64,000 nucleotides of DNA from Phyto melanocephala (GCA_941918925.1 OW799235.1:17046201-17110200), one strand, 5' to 3'. Positions 34,128 through 45,409 are shown, counted from the stretch's first letter. The notes: a model not told the origin generated them from the letters alone. Numbers and translations are program-made.

Positions 34128-35260
34128 CAGTTGCGTCCATAAAAACTTCAACTCTGTGATATACAACCTCACATCGAATCTCTTTCAAAATAAGGGTAAC
34201 CAATTCATCTCATCTTTGGGTTGTATTTTCTTTTGCTTGTGAGTAAACAATTTAACAACATTTAATTTGAGTTTCTGTTACATAAAGTGAAGATCAAAAG
34301 TTAAAAATTTTAAGCGAGAAAAAAAATGCACCGTAAATAAATGGTTATAAAAGTAAGTTAATTATTGATTTTTAGATAAAAGTTGCCCAATTTTTTTTAA
34401 TAATATTTACTTTGCTTTACAAACAGCTATCAACAGATTGCAAAAAAAAAAATATTAATAAATTATTAGAGAAAGGGAAATCCATGTGAAAAGTTGGACT
34501 GCTTTTTGGAGTTAACAAATCCACCATCGTGTAGCGTCATTAAACGTGCAAAAAATTGTGGAAAGAAAATCAGGCAGTGGTCGTCATCGAAAAACTACTG
34601 CAGTGCGCCAAGATCGTCATATGTTAAAAATGGTCAAAACAGACCCACGAAAGATGGCAGTAAACGTTGCCAGTATCGCAAATGAGCATATGGGTGTCTC
34701 TATTGGGGTACGCACTGCACGTCTTAGTCTAAATGAACCAAATTTTCTTACTAGACGACCGGCAAAAAAACCATTTGTATGTAGAGTTAGCAAAAGGAAT
34801 GGTCTAGAGTTTTCTAAACCCAATCAAAAATATCCTCCTAAATTTCAGCTACCAACAGTCAAATATGGTGGTGGATCAATCATAGTGCGGGAAAAGAAGC
34901 CATGCTATACTTGCACATCTTATGCTCCCCCACTTTCGTGAAAAAATGGCGCCTTATAGCATATTTCACCATTACGATCCCAAGCTTTAAAGTCGCCTAC
35001 TCGAAACTTTCTAAGCGATAATGATGTGCATCTTTTGGACTGGCCATCATAATCACCCGTCCAGTGTAAAATAATTGGAATCAATTTTGAAAGAAGAGTG
35101 GAATAAAATACCCCTCAATACTATAATATCGCTAGGCGATCCAGATTAAAGAAAGTAACAAAAAATAATCGCTACGCCATCAAATATTAGATTTAAGCTA
35201 AGTTTCCCAAGAAAAAGTATTTTAATTTAAATAAACACGTTCAATTATAAGAAGCTGCAT
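34128..35260 (+). pseudogene. Tc1-like transposon relic with broken transposase
   Basis: The left end CAGTTGCGTCCATAAAAACT, directly after TA, is a typical Tc1 terminus. Frames read SGSGRHRKTTAVRQDRHML (first helix-turn-helix region), VSIGVRTARLSL, RRPAKKPFVCRVSK, then after an internal deletion VKYGGGSIIV, a HFREKMAPYSIF-like piece, and LSDNDVHLLDWPS-SP near 35010-35050, the remains of the DWPxxSPDLNPIE block. The DDE residues are largely lost: the first Asp region is deleted, the second is frame-broken and the SPDLNPIE block reads SPVQCK. The right inverted repeat was not found; the end given is approximate. Confidence 0.75.
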
Positions 35261-35264
35261 TTTT

Positions 35265-36131
35265 TGCTCGCACAGAATACGTACACGTTCTATTAAATAA
35301 AAAAAATTTTGATTAATAAACTTATTAAGACACATTAACTCAAGCTAGCCCACCACAAATGTAGAGTACAAAAAACAGCAAAATAATGTGAATGTGATGT
35401 GGATAATGATGTTTTCAAGGAATCACACATAAAGACCATGGTAATAAGCGTTGCATTTTTTATGTTCACAACTGTCCTTATCTTAAGCCAAAACTGCGAG
35501 ATTTCACTTTCCGAATAGACTAATAAATTGTGTGCAAGCTAGAATATAGAACTCATTTTAGCGTAGGGTCTAGGCCTTATAAAAATGCCTTAATGCACTT
35601 ACTAAAGTAGACAAAATACGTACTTCAACTATTAAATAACCTAGAATTTAAATTTCACATTTTTCTAAAAATAATTCTATTAGTTAAATAACATACAATT
35701 TTAATTCAGGCAACAATGCAAACAAATAACGAGAAAAATATTTTGAATTGCTCAAATACGTTAAATGACTGGAATGCAAAAAAAAAACTTCACAAAAACA
35801 AACACGTTAAAAACTGAACTCCTTTTTTTCGGGCACTTCCGTTACCTACGGTTAAGTTTAAATGCCCGCACATGCAAATCAAAACGATTATCAAAGCCAC
35901 ACTTACTTAAACACACACTCATTTCTATTTAGTCTAACTCTCTGAACGTATGAACACTTACACGCGCAGCGCAAAATAAGAGCCAACGCAATAATATTGG
36001 CACAAAATACAGTGGAACCGGATAAAGCTGCATGCGAAAATTCATAATTTATAATAAATTTAGATTTTGATAAGAAATTTCAGATTAAGTGGGTCTATTT
36101 AATCTTTCCATTGCATAGGTGACGCTTAATG
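35265..36131. other. No gene seen
   Basis: AT-rich spacer. Nothing recognisable on either strand. Confidence 0.5.
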
Positions 36132-36329
36132 TTTTTTTTTTTTTTTTTTTTTTTATTAACAATTCATGTACATTATAATTCAAAATTATTTTTGGCCTCA
36201 GCGCCATGAAGGCATTGTTAAGGCAAGTTGGCAAATTTACGTGTACTTATAATAATGTAAATATTTACATATTTACATATTAAAAAAGTTTTTTTATAAA
36301 AAATAAATTATAACAGATTTTAATAAATA

Positions 36330-37202
36330 TTACAATAGAAGCGTTTCCAGATTTTCAAATATATATTTTTTAAGATCTGTTTTGAACAGTGATATTCTAT
36401 TCTGTCTTTTTAACGTAACTGGCAAATGATTAAACAGTAAGCTACCCATATATTCAATGCGTTGCTTGGTTTTCTCAAGTCTACATCTTGCTACTCTAAG
36501 GTTTTCTTGGTTTCTAGTATTGATCATGGTTTGGTTTTGCACAAACTCAATCGTATGATAACCGATGTTATTTAAAGCTTTGTAAACATACATTAGCACT
36601 TTAAAATGATACAACCCCAGAATCGGCATAATAGGCATACAAACATTTCTATAGAGAGATAACGTTGAATATGTAATTGGTAACTTGTATATAACCTTTA
36701 AAGCCTTGTTTTGCATAGTTTGCAGGGTATCTAGAACATTCGTGTTATTATAACCATATAATATAACCATATAATTCAAATGGCTTTGCACTAACGCCTG
36801 ATATAGTAACATTTTAGTTCTAGCATTTAATTTGTATTTCATCTTGTATAAAATACCAATAGCTGGAGCAATTTTACTTTTAACCTCCCTAATATACATA
36901 TCCCAAGATAAATTACTCTGTAATGTTGTTCCTAAATATTTCACAGAATGCGTTTCATAAATTAAATTACCATCAACAAAAATGCTGAAATCCCTATTAA
37001 TTGCATGCGAATGTGGCCTAAAGCGTATTAATTTGGTTTTATTTGCATTTAAAATCAATTTATTTAATCTAGCAAATTCAAAAATCAGTGAAACATCCCT
37101 TTCCATGCTTGTTTTCAGCGCTAAATCATACTTGTATGGATAAAAGAGACATACATCATCTGCAAACATGTATAAACGACCAGTGAGATTTAAGTTATTC
37201 AA
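36330..37202 (-). CDS. LINE RT, C-terminal half (motif C onward)
   Basis: About 290 residues. Near the N-terminus LYMFADDVCLF carries the catalytic FADD of motif C. NANKTKLIRF follows (motif D region), then KYLGTTLQSNLSWDMYI (motif E region). The thumb has SHLNYMVILYGY and QNKALKVIYKLP, a pattern of the CR1/L2/Jockey supergroup. The frame is one base out of register with the upstream part (37199-37996): a single missing T in the TTTCCC run near 37221 separates LLF from YINDLNN. Restoring one frame would give a continuous RT, so the copy died recently or the base is an assembly error. Confidence 0.8.
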   Translation of the reverse strand: MNNLNLTGRLYMFADDVCLFYPYKYDLALKTSMERDVSLIFEFARLNKLILNANKTKLIRFRPHSHAINRDFSIFVDGNLIYETHSVKYLGTTLQSNLSWDMYIREVKSKIAPAIGILYKMKYKLNARTKMLLYQALVQSHLNYMVILYGYNNTNVLDTLQTMQNKALKVIYKLPITYSTLSLYRNVCMPIMPILGLYHFKVLMYVYKALNNIGYHTIEFVQNQTMINTRNQENLRVARCRLEKTKQRIEYMGSLLFNHLPVTLKRQNRISLFKTDLKKYIFENLETLLL

Positions 37203-38040
37203 GTCGTTAATGTAAAGGGAAACAACAAAGGTCCTAACCCACTACCTTGCGGAACACCAAACATAACATTCATAACATCACTTTTAACATTATTAATTTG
37301 TACATATTGCTTACGATTTTGTAAGTAACTTTTAAACATTTTCCACTCACTTCCTACTATACCATAATACTTCAACTTCTGAAGCATTATTTCGTGATCA
37401 ACCAGATCAAAAGCTTTTGTAAAATCTAAGAATAATCCTGCAACTCCTCTTGACCCTTGATCTAAACCATGACAGATGTAATTAACAACATTCAAAACAG
37501 CTTCCTCTGTACCACAACCTATTCTGAATCCAAATTGATACTTATACATTATATTATTACTGTCGACATATTCCAAGAGCCTCTGGTGAATAATTTTTTC
37601 AAACATTTTATCAATAATTGACAAAACTGCCACCGGACGATAGTCATTAAGTAAAGAAGAGTTTACAACTTTCGGGATTGGAATAACCTTACTGATCTTC
37701 AAACAATCTGGATAAACTGATGTTGTAATAATTGTATTGAAAATGGTAATTAACATTGAAGAAATAACATCTTTACAGCTTACAATAGCCTTTGGTGTTA
37801 TATCATCATACCCAGCAGACTTCTTCAGATTCATATTGCCCATAATTAAATCCAGATCTTCATTAGAAACAAGTTGAAGAGAAAAACGAGGTAAAATTTG
37901 ACATAACGTCCTAAGTTGATTACAATGATCACCAGCAATAACTAGTATTTGTTGATTCAATTCACAAACAGAATTTACAAAATGCTGATTTAGCAAATCA
38001 GCTTTAACTTTGTCTTTGTTTATGTTAATATTTTTACCAC
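37199..38040 (-). CDS. LINE RT, N-terminal half (motifs 1 to B)
   Basis: The frame is open beyond the first ATG at 37996 up to the truncation near 38040, so it has no true start. In order it shows SAGYDDITPKAI (block 1), KVIPIPKV (block 2), NDYRPVAVLSIIDKMFEK, FGFRIGCGTEEA, FLDFTKAFDLVDH (motif A with catalytic Asp) and FGVPQGSGLGPLLF (motif B). It ends in a frameshift just before the YIND segment. All visible catalytic residues are intact. Endonuclease and ORF1 are absent because of 5' truncation. Confidence 0.8.
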
Positions 38041-38041
38041 A

Positions 38042-39165
38042 TCAAGTGGTAAATAAGGGTGTAAAAAAAACTTATTATTTCTTGTTATTTACCAACAAAT
38101 AATTATCTAAAAGCTTACAAATTATAATTTATTTTCTGTTCGAGCGCTTTAATAAGCTACTAAGGCGAGCTTGTTTTATATTAAATTTGACTTGCTTTTC
38201 AATTCAAATCAATTGGCCAAATTTACCACTGTTTAACGCAATATTATTGCCTGAACAGAAGAAACTATGCAACTATTTAAAAAAACTTATGAAATCAACT
38301 GCAGCTCTAGTCACACGATACAGCAACAGCAACAACAACAAGTAAACAAACAAATAAACACAACTCACATGTAAAGCTTAACAACAGATACGTTATCATG
38401 ATTATAAATTCATGCATATAAACACACCAACACCAAAAGCAAAAACACAACCTATATTTTCAATGCACATATACAAATGCTAGTAAATGCATCTGCATAC
38501 ACAAACATATTTATGTATGTATGTATGTTTATGAATGCAAAGCTTTTATGTAAGTAAAAATGTATATGTTTTGGCTAACAATATTTTGTAGGCATTTATA
38601 ACCAAAAAGGTAAACAACCATGTTTTATAAAAAAAAACGCCAAACAAACGGCAACGTCAGTGGCAAAAGCAACAACAACGATATCCAGCAACAAATACAA
38701 ATACATATTGAAAGTATAATAAATAAATTTTTGTGTTGGCTGACCAGATTAAACCAAGTGAATAAAAATGTCTGAAATAACTTCCGTTGGCAAATGCACA
38801 ATAAATACACACACGCACGCACTGCTGAAATTGGCTTTTAAATGTAACACGAGCACTTTATATTGTATGGGAAGCAACTTAGTGGCAAAAAGTCTACAGC
38901 ATAAATAAAAATTAAGGCAAATAGTAAATGGAACGCAACAAAGAGTTAAAAGGTGAGACACTGAAGGTATGTATGTTGATTGATTAAGGCAAAAGAAAAG
39001 AGGCAAAAAGTAGGGGAATCAAAGACGTTGTCGATTATTTTTAATACCAGCGATATCATTATTGTTATGGGCAATCATTAGAATGGTTAATTTTTTAAAG
39101 ACAATTAAAATAATACAAACGTGCTATTGCACAACAAAAAAGGGCTGTTTTTAAATGCAGTCAGG
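38042..39165. other. No gene seen; intron-like fly sequence
   Basis: CAACAGCAACAACAACAAG near 38324 and scattered CATA/GTAT words (about 38505-38530) are typical of fly non-coding DNA. The minus frames at 38625-39006 have no motifs. Confidence 0.5.
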
Positions 39166-39169
39166 GCTT

Positions 39170-39320
39170 CTATACCCTCCACCTGTAGTCGCAATTGTGT
39201 AGCCTTGTCATTGTGTTGGTAATTTCTACAATATTCATTTTCGATCCCAAAACGAATACATTTTCTGAAAGCTTATGATAAGGAAATTCGACTGCATAAT
39301 TTCAATTTGTCCATGAGTTG
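39170..39320 (-). repeat. mini-me-like fragment
   Basis: TATACCCTCCACCTGTAGTCG, given in parts as TATACCCTCCACCTG and TAGTCGC, then TTTCTACAATATTC, TCCCAAAACGAA and TTTTCTGAAAGCTTATGA, resembles the reverse of the end at 27480-27600. The tract itself is absent. Confidence 0.4.
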
Positions 39321-39589
39321 CATGAAATCTACATTTAGAAGCTCCCACATGGTATCAATCTTTGGACAATTTACGGGAACGAATTGCTATTGAAATTGAA
39401 ATATGAGCAAATAAATACGAATGCCTTTGATTTTTCTGATATTCTTACAATTAAATTTAAAATTTTTTCAGTCTTAGAATAATTATAAAAAAAACTTAAC
39501 ATTTTGAATTACAAAAAACAAATGGAACTAAAGACATAAAAAAAATTAATGCTGAAGTGTGAGTTTTTACCAATTTAGTTTTTTGGGCT

Positions 39590-39940
39590 GGTAGCACTGG
39601 TTGGGAGTTGTGTCCAAACTACATCTGTGAAAGTGAAAAGTGTTCAGTATACTCTGCCATTTCATCATGGAGAAACTTAAAGACGACCATGTAAGAAACG
39701 TTACCGTCAACGGCGAACGATATCGAGCCATGACACGCTACTTTTTTTTGCCCCAATTGGCTGAGTTGGACTTTGTTGATATGTGTGGTTTCAACAAGAC
39801 GGTGCCACATGCCACACAGCTCATGAAACAATGGACATATTGAGGGATGAATTTGGTGAGCAGTTTATCTCTCGAAATGGTCCTGTGAGTTGGCCGCCAA
39901 GATTATCTTATTTGACACCTCTCGTCTATTTTTAAGACCG
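39590..39940 (+). pseudogene. mariner-like transposase relic, copy 3
   Basis: The plus frame reads RNVTVNGERYRAMTRYFFLPQ, here in two parts RNVTVNGERY and RAMTRYFFLPQ, then FVDM, after which a frame change gives a damaged FQQDGATCHTA segment, MDILRDEFGEQFISRNGP and VSWPPRLSYLTPL. These are the middle and third acidic block of the same family as copy 1. N- and C-terminal parts are missing. The frame at 39640-39843 is the longest open piece. Confidence 0.7.
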
Positions 39941-39944
39941 TTTG

Positions 39945-40395
39945 TAATATACTCGGTATATCTTTGTCTAATTATTAAATACAAAAATTGTTATAATGGT
40001 GTTTTATCATCAGCATCCAACTCGCTATTATTGTCAACATAACTTTCTTTAAATCCTATCAATTTACAATAATTATGTGGTACTTCATATTGACAACAGC
40101 ATTTATCAGTTCTTTTTAAGCCGTATGTTAGAAAAAGAATATAGAAAAAATAATATATTAGTCTTTCGAAATAACCCAAACTCTCTTCAATCTTTTTAAG
40201 TCATATTTAACGTGCCACTCATGACAGGCAACTTGAGTTAAATAGTGGAAAAAGTGCTCGAAAATTGGGTTCATCGAATTCGTTCCTGCGGAAGTAGTCA
40301 TGGAGGCCATTTGAATGACGTTTTCTTTAGTACAATCGATACTATTGATTGAACTGCATTTTTAATAAAAAAAAACTTTTGAACTTCCTTAACAA
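39945..40395. other. No gene seen
   Basis: AT-rich spacer between the mariner scrap and the BED-finger frame. Short frames only. Confidence 0.45.
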
Positions 40396-40650
40396 TTAGT
40401 GTATTTTTTTTTTAAAAAATCGTATGACTCTTATTGGAAAACCTTCTACATAGCTAATGAAGCCTCCTGCTGTTGTTGGCTGGGCCTTGATAATATATCC
40501 AACTGCATTTGTTTCAGAGTGAACAGTTAGTTCATATATTATTGCATTAATTTCACATTTATAATATTTACAAAAGGCCTTTCCGAAACTTGGGTGGAAT
40601 AACCATTCATTCCTAAACTTCTGGGAATATCTTTTACTCATTTTACACAC
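40396..40650 (-). pseudogene. BED-type zinc finger fragment (hAT/ZBED-like)
   Basis: The minus frame of 84 codons starts MCKMSKRYSQKFRNEWL and continues FGKAFCKYYKCEINA, then LTVHSET. This resembles the N-terminal BED finger of hAT-derived proteins (QKFR.EWL...AFCKYCKCEI.A...DL..H..T..H). The second Cys of the first CxxC pair is Tyr and the expected final His is lost, so metal binding would be impaired. The frame ends in a lysine-rich tail. No DDE part follows. The exact family is uncertain. Confidence 0.5.
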
Positions 40651-40698
40651 TTTTTGTTTATTTTTCTTTAATTTCTTTTCTTATTTATTTTATTAAAC

Positions 40699-40993
40699 AC
40701 GGCATGTTTTTTACATCTGACTTTAAAACTTGTGAGACATATGTAAATCTACATGTCTGTCAAAACTGTACTTTTACAGGCAACCATCGATGACTGCTAT
40801 CCAGCAGCAGAGATTGCTGCCAACGGCTGTTTTCAGATGTTTTGACAGAAGAAAATAGAGCGCGCTCTAGTTGAAATTTTGTCAGATGTCTTAACACATG
40901 TCTTTTACATAAGTAATGTTTTAAAGGTAACACTCGACATGTTCGTATTTCGCAGTGTGGAATTCGACAAGTCAGATGTAAAAAACATGCCGT
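40699..40993. mobile_element. MITE with perfect 22-bp inverted ends
   Basis: ACGGCATGTTTTTTACATCT, extended by GAC, at 40699-40721 is matched exactly on the opposite strand by the segment ending at 40993. Inner ACATCTGAC/GTCAGATG words and TTTTGACAG repeats add structure. The 100-codon plus frame at 40879-41181 crosses the right arm and is not called. No clear target duplication, so the superfamily is unknown. Confidence 0.65.
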
Positions 40994-41189
40994 ATATTAG
41001 CTCCTTAAATAAACATGATTGGTTGATTTATTTTACTGATTTATTGTTTGTTTGTTTGTTTATTCATTTATGTATTATTTTAAAGAGGTTTCCATCAATG
41101 CAATTTTTAGTAGTTAAAAAAAAACATTGTTTTAAAGTAGCGTGTTCACTATTTTGGAAACAAAATAACAACAAAACTTAAAAGCAAAA

Positions 41190-41312
41190 AGTCAAAAATG
41201 GCTGAAAAATATCTAGGAATGGCTAAAAAATGGCTTATAGCTAAAAGCAGATTTTTAGAGCTAAGAGTGATCCAAAATGGCTAAATCTAGCTAAATTGGC
41301 TGAATTGGCAAT
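41190..41312 (+). repeat. Degenerate GGCTAAAA-type short repeat
   Basis: ATGGCTGAAAAATATC, ATGGCTAAAAAATGG, GGCTTATAGCTAAAAG, ATGGCTAAATCTAGC and similar words recur for about 120 bp. Confidence 0.6.
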
Positions 41313-41315
41313 ACT

Positions 41316-41499
41316 GGTTGGTAGATAGGTAGCTGTTGTGCAGCTCACTTGGGTCCATTATATCGATTCCTCTGTGATAACTGAATAGAATATAAAGAAT
41401 ATTATAGAAAAGTAGAGAAGGAGAAGCAGACCAGTGCAGAATCTCTGGCAGGAATCGAACCCTAACAGACCAGCACACTACTGACTAGTCCACCGGAAC
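41316..41499 (-). mobile_element. tRNA-derived SINE, copy 3
   Basis: On the minus strand GGTTCCGGTGGACTAGTCAG starts the head. The B box region GGGTTCGATTCCTGCCAGAG, the TTCTATTC stretch and the tail ATAATGGACCCAAGTGAGC agree with copies 1, 2 and 4. About 15 bp between the A and B boxes are missing in this copy. Confidence 0.8.
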
Positions 41500-43460
41500 C
41501 TACAATGTGGTGGTGAAATATTATTTAGAAAAAAAAGTTGCATATAAACATGAACAAGTGGTAAATATAACCTCAAAATCTAATTTTTTCCCTTTACTTT
41601 CTTGCTACAATAGTCAAAAAAAAACTGAATATCAGTTACTATGTATGTATGTGGGAACCTTAGTGGGTATCGCACAACTGCTAATTGGTACTGTTAACTA
41701 TTTTAGTGAAATGAAACACTCCAAGCTGCAGTTCAAAATTATTTTTATATCAATTTAATTTCTTAAAATTAAAAATGAGTGGGTAAAATTAGTTAAAGGT
41801 TAATTCAAATTTTTATATTTGATCACTTATTTCCATTGTTATTGCTTTGTAACCATACTGTTGTTTCCCTTAACATTTAATGATTATTTTTTACTTTAAA
41901 TATCATCCTACTCCCTAACAAATACAAAATTTTTACTTTATGTGTTAAATAAATATTTTGTAAAAGAAAAATATTCTACGACTCAAATTTCTCTTTTTCA
42001 TACTCCATTACCTTATTCTTTCCATTACCTCACATAACTCACTTGCACATTTGTTCATTAATCTCTTTACCTCTTAGATATATATTTAAATGTTTTTAAA
42101 ATCCCCAATTAAATATTCATCAACTACACATTTAACTTTGTAGACAAATTAATAATAATAAAAGCAACAGAAATGGTAAAGTGTATTGTGCACTACCCTA
42201 GATACTTTTGTGTGCTGCAAAATATTTGACTTAAGAAAAACTGGCAAATATGGAAAATTAATATTTCCACTTAAGTATAATTTATGGTTTAAGCAACTAC
42301 TACTCTATTTGCCCCGCCGCACAAACTGCAATTGTTCATTTTCAAATACACACATGTTTTCATATCTGATATATTGTTTAATTGCTCCTGCCTGCGTTAG
42401 CAACATTTAAAGCACTAGCGCTATATTTAATGCAAATATTTATGTTGGCAAATGAAATTGAAATCAATGGAAATTGATTGCATTGAACTGCTGCAGCAAA
42501 AAAAAGACTTTCCAAAGGGCAGATAACGAGTAAGATGGACAGAATAACATACACAATATAAATAAAATCAGAGTTAAAAAGTTATTTTTATTAATAAATT
42601 TATATGGCAACTAAATAAATGGTAACTTTGTTTTCAATTCGGTTTTGGTTTTTTCTTTTTTTCTTGTTATTATTGGCTTGTAAATAAATATAAACTAAAT
42701 AATAGTAATGAATTTGATGAGCCACAGTGGGTTAGGCAGAGCTAAAATGTAAAATAAAATGTTTTTAAGTGAATTTTGTATTCTGTAGGGTTTATTAGCC
42801 TATTGGACTGATGTTTGTGGGTATGGTTACTACAAGAGGTATAAGTCTTTTATAAATTACCGTGATTTAATTTTGTTATATTTTAGAATAAAGATTTAGT
42901 TACGAACAACATTGTTTTAAAATGCTTGTACCATGGCCTATTATGTAAATTACTTTAAAGATGTTTCTTTTTATTATTAATTACTTTAACGAACTAAAAT
43001 GTATTTACATAAGTATACCTAACATAAACTTTGTTTGCTTTTAATCATATTTGAAATGTATACTTGTCTACCCGCTATTATATTATTTTTTAACTTTATT
43101 AACGTAATACAATATTAAACAGGCTTTAATATACAAACTGTTTTCTTTTTTACAACATCCTATTCTATACAGATTCACATACAGTTTTGCATTTCTATGG
43201 CAAAACGCTATTTACCGCAAAGTTTTTTAATTATTTTCAGTGCAATTTTCAAATCATAGAAAATAGAGAAGAGAGAAATCATATAGAAAAGAAGCATAAA
43301 AAACATTATAAGCTGCTCATATGTACAAGCAGCCGTGTTAAAAAAAACAACTTCAGTAAACGAATTTTATGCAGGCATAAAAAGCTCTAAAATGTCATTA
43401 ACGACAGACAGACAGAGAGACAGACTATTAGAAACAGACTTAGTGTATATGTATGTGTTA
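41500..43460. other. No gene seen
   Basis: AT-rich spacer. Frames at 41507-41758, 42186-42410 and 43187-43390 are short and unrecognised. Confidence 0.5.
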
Positions 43461-43462
43461 AT

Positions 43463-43528
43463 GTGTGTATGTATGTATGTATGTATGTATGTATGTATGT
43501 ATGTATGTATGTATGTATGTATGTATGT
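43463..43528 (+). repeat. (GTAT)n microsatellite
   Basis: About 16 tandem GTAT units. Open frames on both strands here (runs of Met-Tyr-Val-Cys or Thr-Tyr-Ile-His) are produced by the repeat. Confidence 0.95.
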
Positions 43529-43885
43529 GAATTTACGTGAATATATTACAGTGTTGCTGTTGAAAAGCAGAAGAATAAAGAGAAAAAACAAATAAAAGAA
43601 AAACTAAATTACGAAAAGGCACTAATACTAGTAAATGACATTTCGGTAGCCACTATGGCTCAACAAAAAACTTTCTTTGGCTTTCGGAATTTATAACAGA
43701 AAAGAATATTATCGAATCACATTAAAAACAGTCAAATATTAATGACACTAACCTGTAGCTGTTATAAAAATCATTTCATTCCATTTCAGCATTAACAACC
43801 TTTTGCGGAAAACCTTTAAGAAAAATAAATAGTAGCGGTGCTATATCAGATATGCATGATTATCTGAAAGTTAAATATTATTCCA

Positions 43886-43958
43886 GACGTCTCTATTTAT
43901 CTCTATTTATATTTTAGCCGTCTCTATTTATATTCCAGCCGCCTCTATTTATATTGAG
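43886..43958 (+). repeat. Short tandem CTCTATTTATAT repeat
   Basis: GTCTCTATTTAT and related CCGCCTCTATTTATATT words repeat four to five times with a roughly 12-24 bp period. Confidence 0.7.
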
Positions 43959-43969
43959 TAGGCAGCATC

Positions 43970-44088
43970 ACTCTAAAACGGTTTCCAGAAGTCAGACACC
44001 ACGTCGAGTAACATCCAGTAAACTAACAGCGAATCTGTTTTCCAGCTTCTTCAAAGGGGCCTCATCAATAGCCAGTCTAGAATAAGTA
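43970..44088 (+). repeat. 170-180 bp tandem repeat, left part before the mariner
   Basis: CCAGAAGTCAGACACCACG, then AAACTAACAGCGAATCTG, TCCAGCTTCTTCAAAG and AGAATAAGTA match the array at 44626-45030. The unit is interrupted after AATAAGTA by the mariner at 44089-44625 and resumes with CTAGGGGCC. Confidence 0.8.
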
Positions 44089-44625
44089 AAGGGTTCGCCA
44101 AATAATCTTTTTTTTTTTTTTTTTTTGAAATGTTATAAAAAAGTGTAGCTTTGGCTGTGTGGCACGTTGCGCCGTCCTGTTGAAACCAAATGTTGCCAAT
44201 ATCCTCCTCTTAAATTTTTATGAACAAAAATTCGTTTAACATGGCCCGATAGCGATCGCCATTGACTACGGCCACTTCTTACTCATTTTCGAAGAAAAAT
44301 GGCCCAATTATGCCTCTGGACCAAAATCCGCACCAAACAGTGACTCCTTTTTGGTGTATCGCCTTTTCAATGTATGCGTGCGGGTTTTCTGTGCGCCAAA
44401 TGCGACAATTTTGATTGTTTACATACCCGCCAAGATCAAAATGAGCTTCATCTGAAAAGATGATTTTTTTTGGCAAAATCGGCCAAAGTTATGTCGCAAT
44501 ATTTCCCAGCGTTGTTCAAGCGTATACACAACCATATTCGTTCAGCGAAAAATCAGGCATGAGCTATGTGTTACCTTTCACGAAATAAGCCCTAGTTGAA
44601 AAAAAACGTTAGATGTCGGACCCTT
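44089..44625 (-). mobile_element. Internally deleted mariner-like element, copy 4, with TA duplication
   Basis: The ends AAGGGTTCGCC and (complement) AAGGGTCCGAC are inverted repeats, with TA directly outside each (44087-44088, 44626-44627). It splits a tandem-repeat unit, so both boundaries are certain. On the minus strand the transposase pieces are TLEQRWEILRHN, then after a deletion KIIFSDEAHFDLGGYVN (first catalytic Asp), VTVWCGFWSRGIIGPFF, VVNGDRYRAML and, after an internal stop, IGNIWFQQDGATCHTA. The third acidic block and C-terminus are deleted. The longest open piece is 44279-44476. Confidence 0.88.
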
Positions 44626-45030
44626 TACTAGGGGCCCCTTGACTCTCGTGGTACTAGATTGTTCTCCGTTAGGCTTTCAAGGACCTCTGACAGTGAGTGG
44701 TTGCCAGAAGTGAGACAGTAACATTCGGTAAACTAACAGCGAATCTATTTTCCAGCTTCTTCAAAGAAGCCTCACCCATTACCAGCATAGAATAAGTACT
44801 AGGGGCCTATTGATTCTCGTGGTACTAGATAAATCTCAGTTAAGCTTTAAAAGACCTCTGACAGTGAGTGGTTGCCAGAAGTCAGACACCAGGTCGAGTA
44901 CCATTTAGTAAACTAACACCGAATCTGTTTTCCAGATTCTTCAAAGAAGCCTCACCCATTACCAGCCTAGAATAAGTACGAGGGGCCTATTGATTCTCGT
45001 GGTACTAGATAATTCTCTGTTTAGATCAAA
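44626..45030 (+). repeat. 170-180 bp tandem repeat, main array
   Basis: The words CTCGTGGTACTAGAT and GACAGTGAGTGGTTGCCAGA recur with starts of unit near 44630, 44801 and 44980, so the period is about 171-179 bp. The last unit breaks off after TAATTCTCTGTTTAGATC. The units are similar but not identical. No long frame runs across units. Confidence 0.82.
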
Positions 45031-45082
45031 AAATCACTGACCACCATAAACTCCCCTTACTTTTGGCTTTAGACAACCAGAG

Positions 45083-45409
45083 GTGTTTGTAACTCTTCTA
45101 CACCGCGTACTGGCAGTCACACCAAGAAATAGGAGTCTACCAAGGTGGCATGCATTCGGGAGAGATGTGGACGATGTGAGCTGCAGCTTCAGCATGGACT
45201 TAAAGAAAAGTTCGTTACATACCTACGAATACAATGTAATGAAAGAAACAGTAAATATATTTGCAGATTACGTAGGGCTCGCCTATTTTCATTTTTGCAT
45301 CATCGCTACATCACACTTTGAAGATTATATTGCATATATCGAAGATATAGCGACAAATCTAAAAAAAGACCCCTACGAATGGCAAAAAATATTTTTTTTT
45401 TCAAATTAA
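45083..45409 (+). other. Open frame of 108 codons, not recognised
   Basis: The frame opens right after the tandem array. Its second half reads EYNVMKETVNIFADYVGLAY, then FHFCIIATSHFEDYIAYIED, with a hydrophobic stretch at about residues 66-82 flanked by charged residues, possibly a membrane segment. Composition is balanced and free of homopolymer codons, unlike most chance frames here. I cannot assign it to a family. It could be an exon of a host membrane protein or a relic. No splice sites were confirmed. Confidence 0.3.

Larger units (their letters stand above)
36132..38041 (-). mobile_element. 5'-truncated LINE with poly(A) tail
   Basis: A 23-T run at 36132-36154 marks the poly(A) tail of a minus-strand retrotransposon, with AATAAA directly before it. 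The 3' untranslated part is about 170 bp. Two long RT frames follow (36330-37202 and 37199 to about 38040). The 5' end is cut near 38041, before the endonuclease, as usual for target-primed integration. No clear target-site duplication was identified. This is the best-preserved retroelement in the window. Confidence 0.82.

Noticed and set aside
38034..38052. Palindrome TTACCACATCAAGTGGTAA at the LINE 5' junction
   Set aside because: Single short palindrome; no matching duplication at the poly(A) side.
43335..43595. Frames with CMYVCMYV and HTYIHTYI runs
   Set aside because: Products of the (GTAT)n microsatellite.
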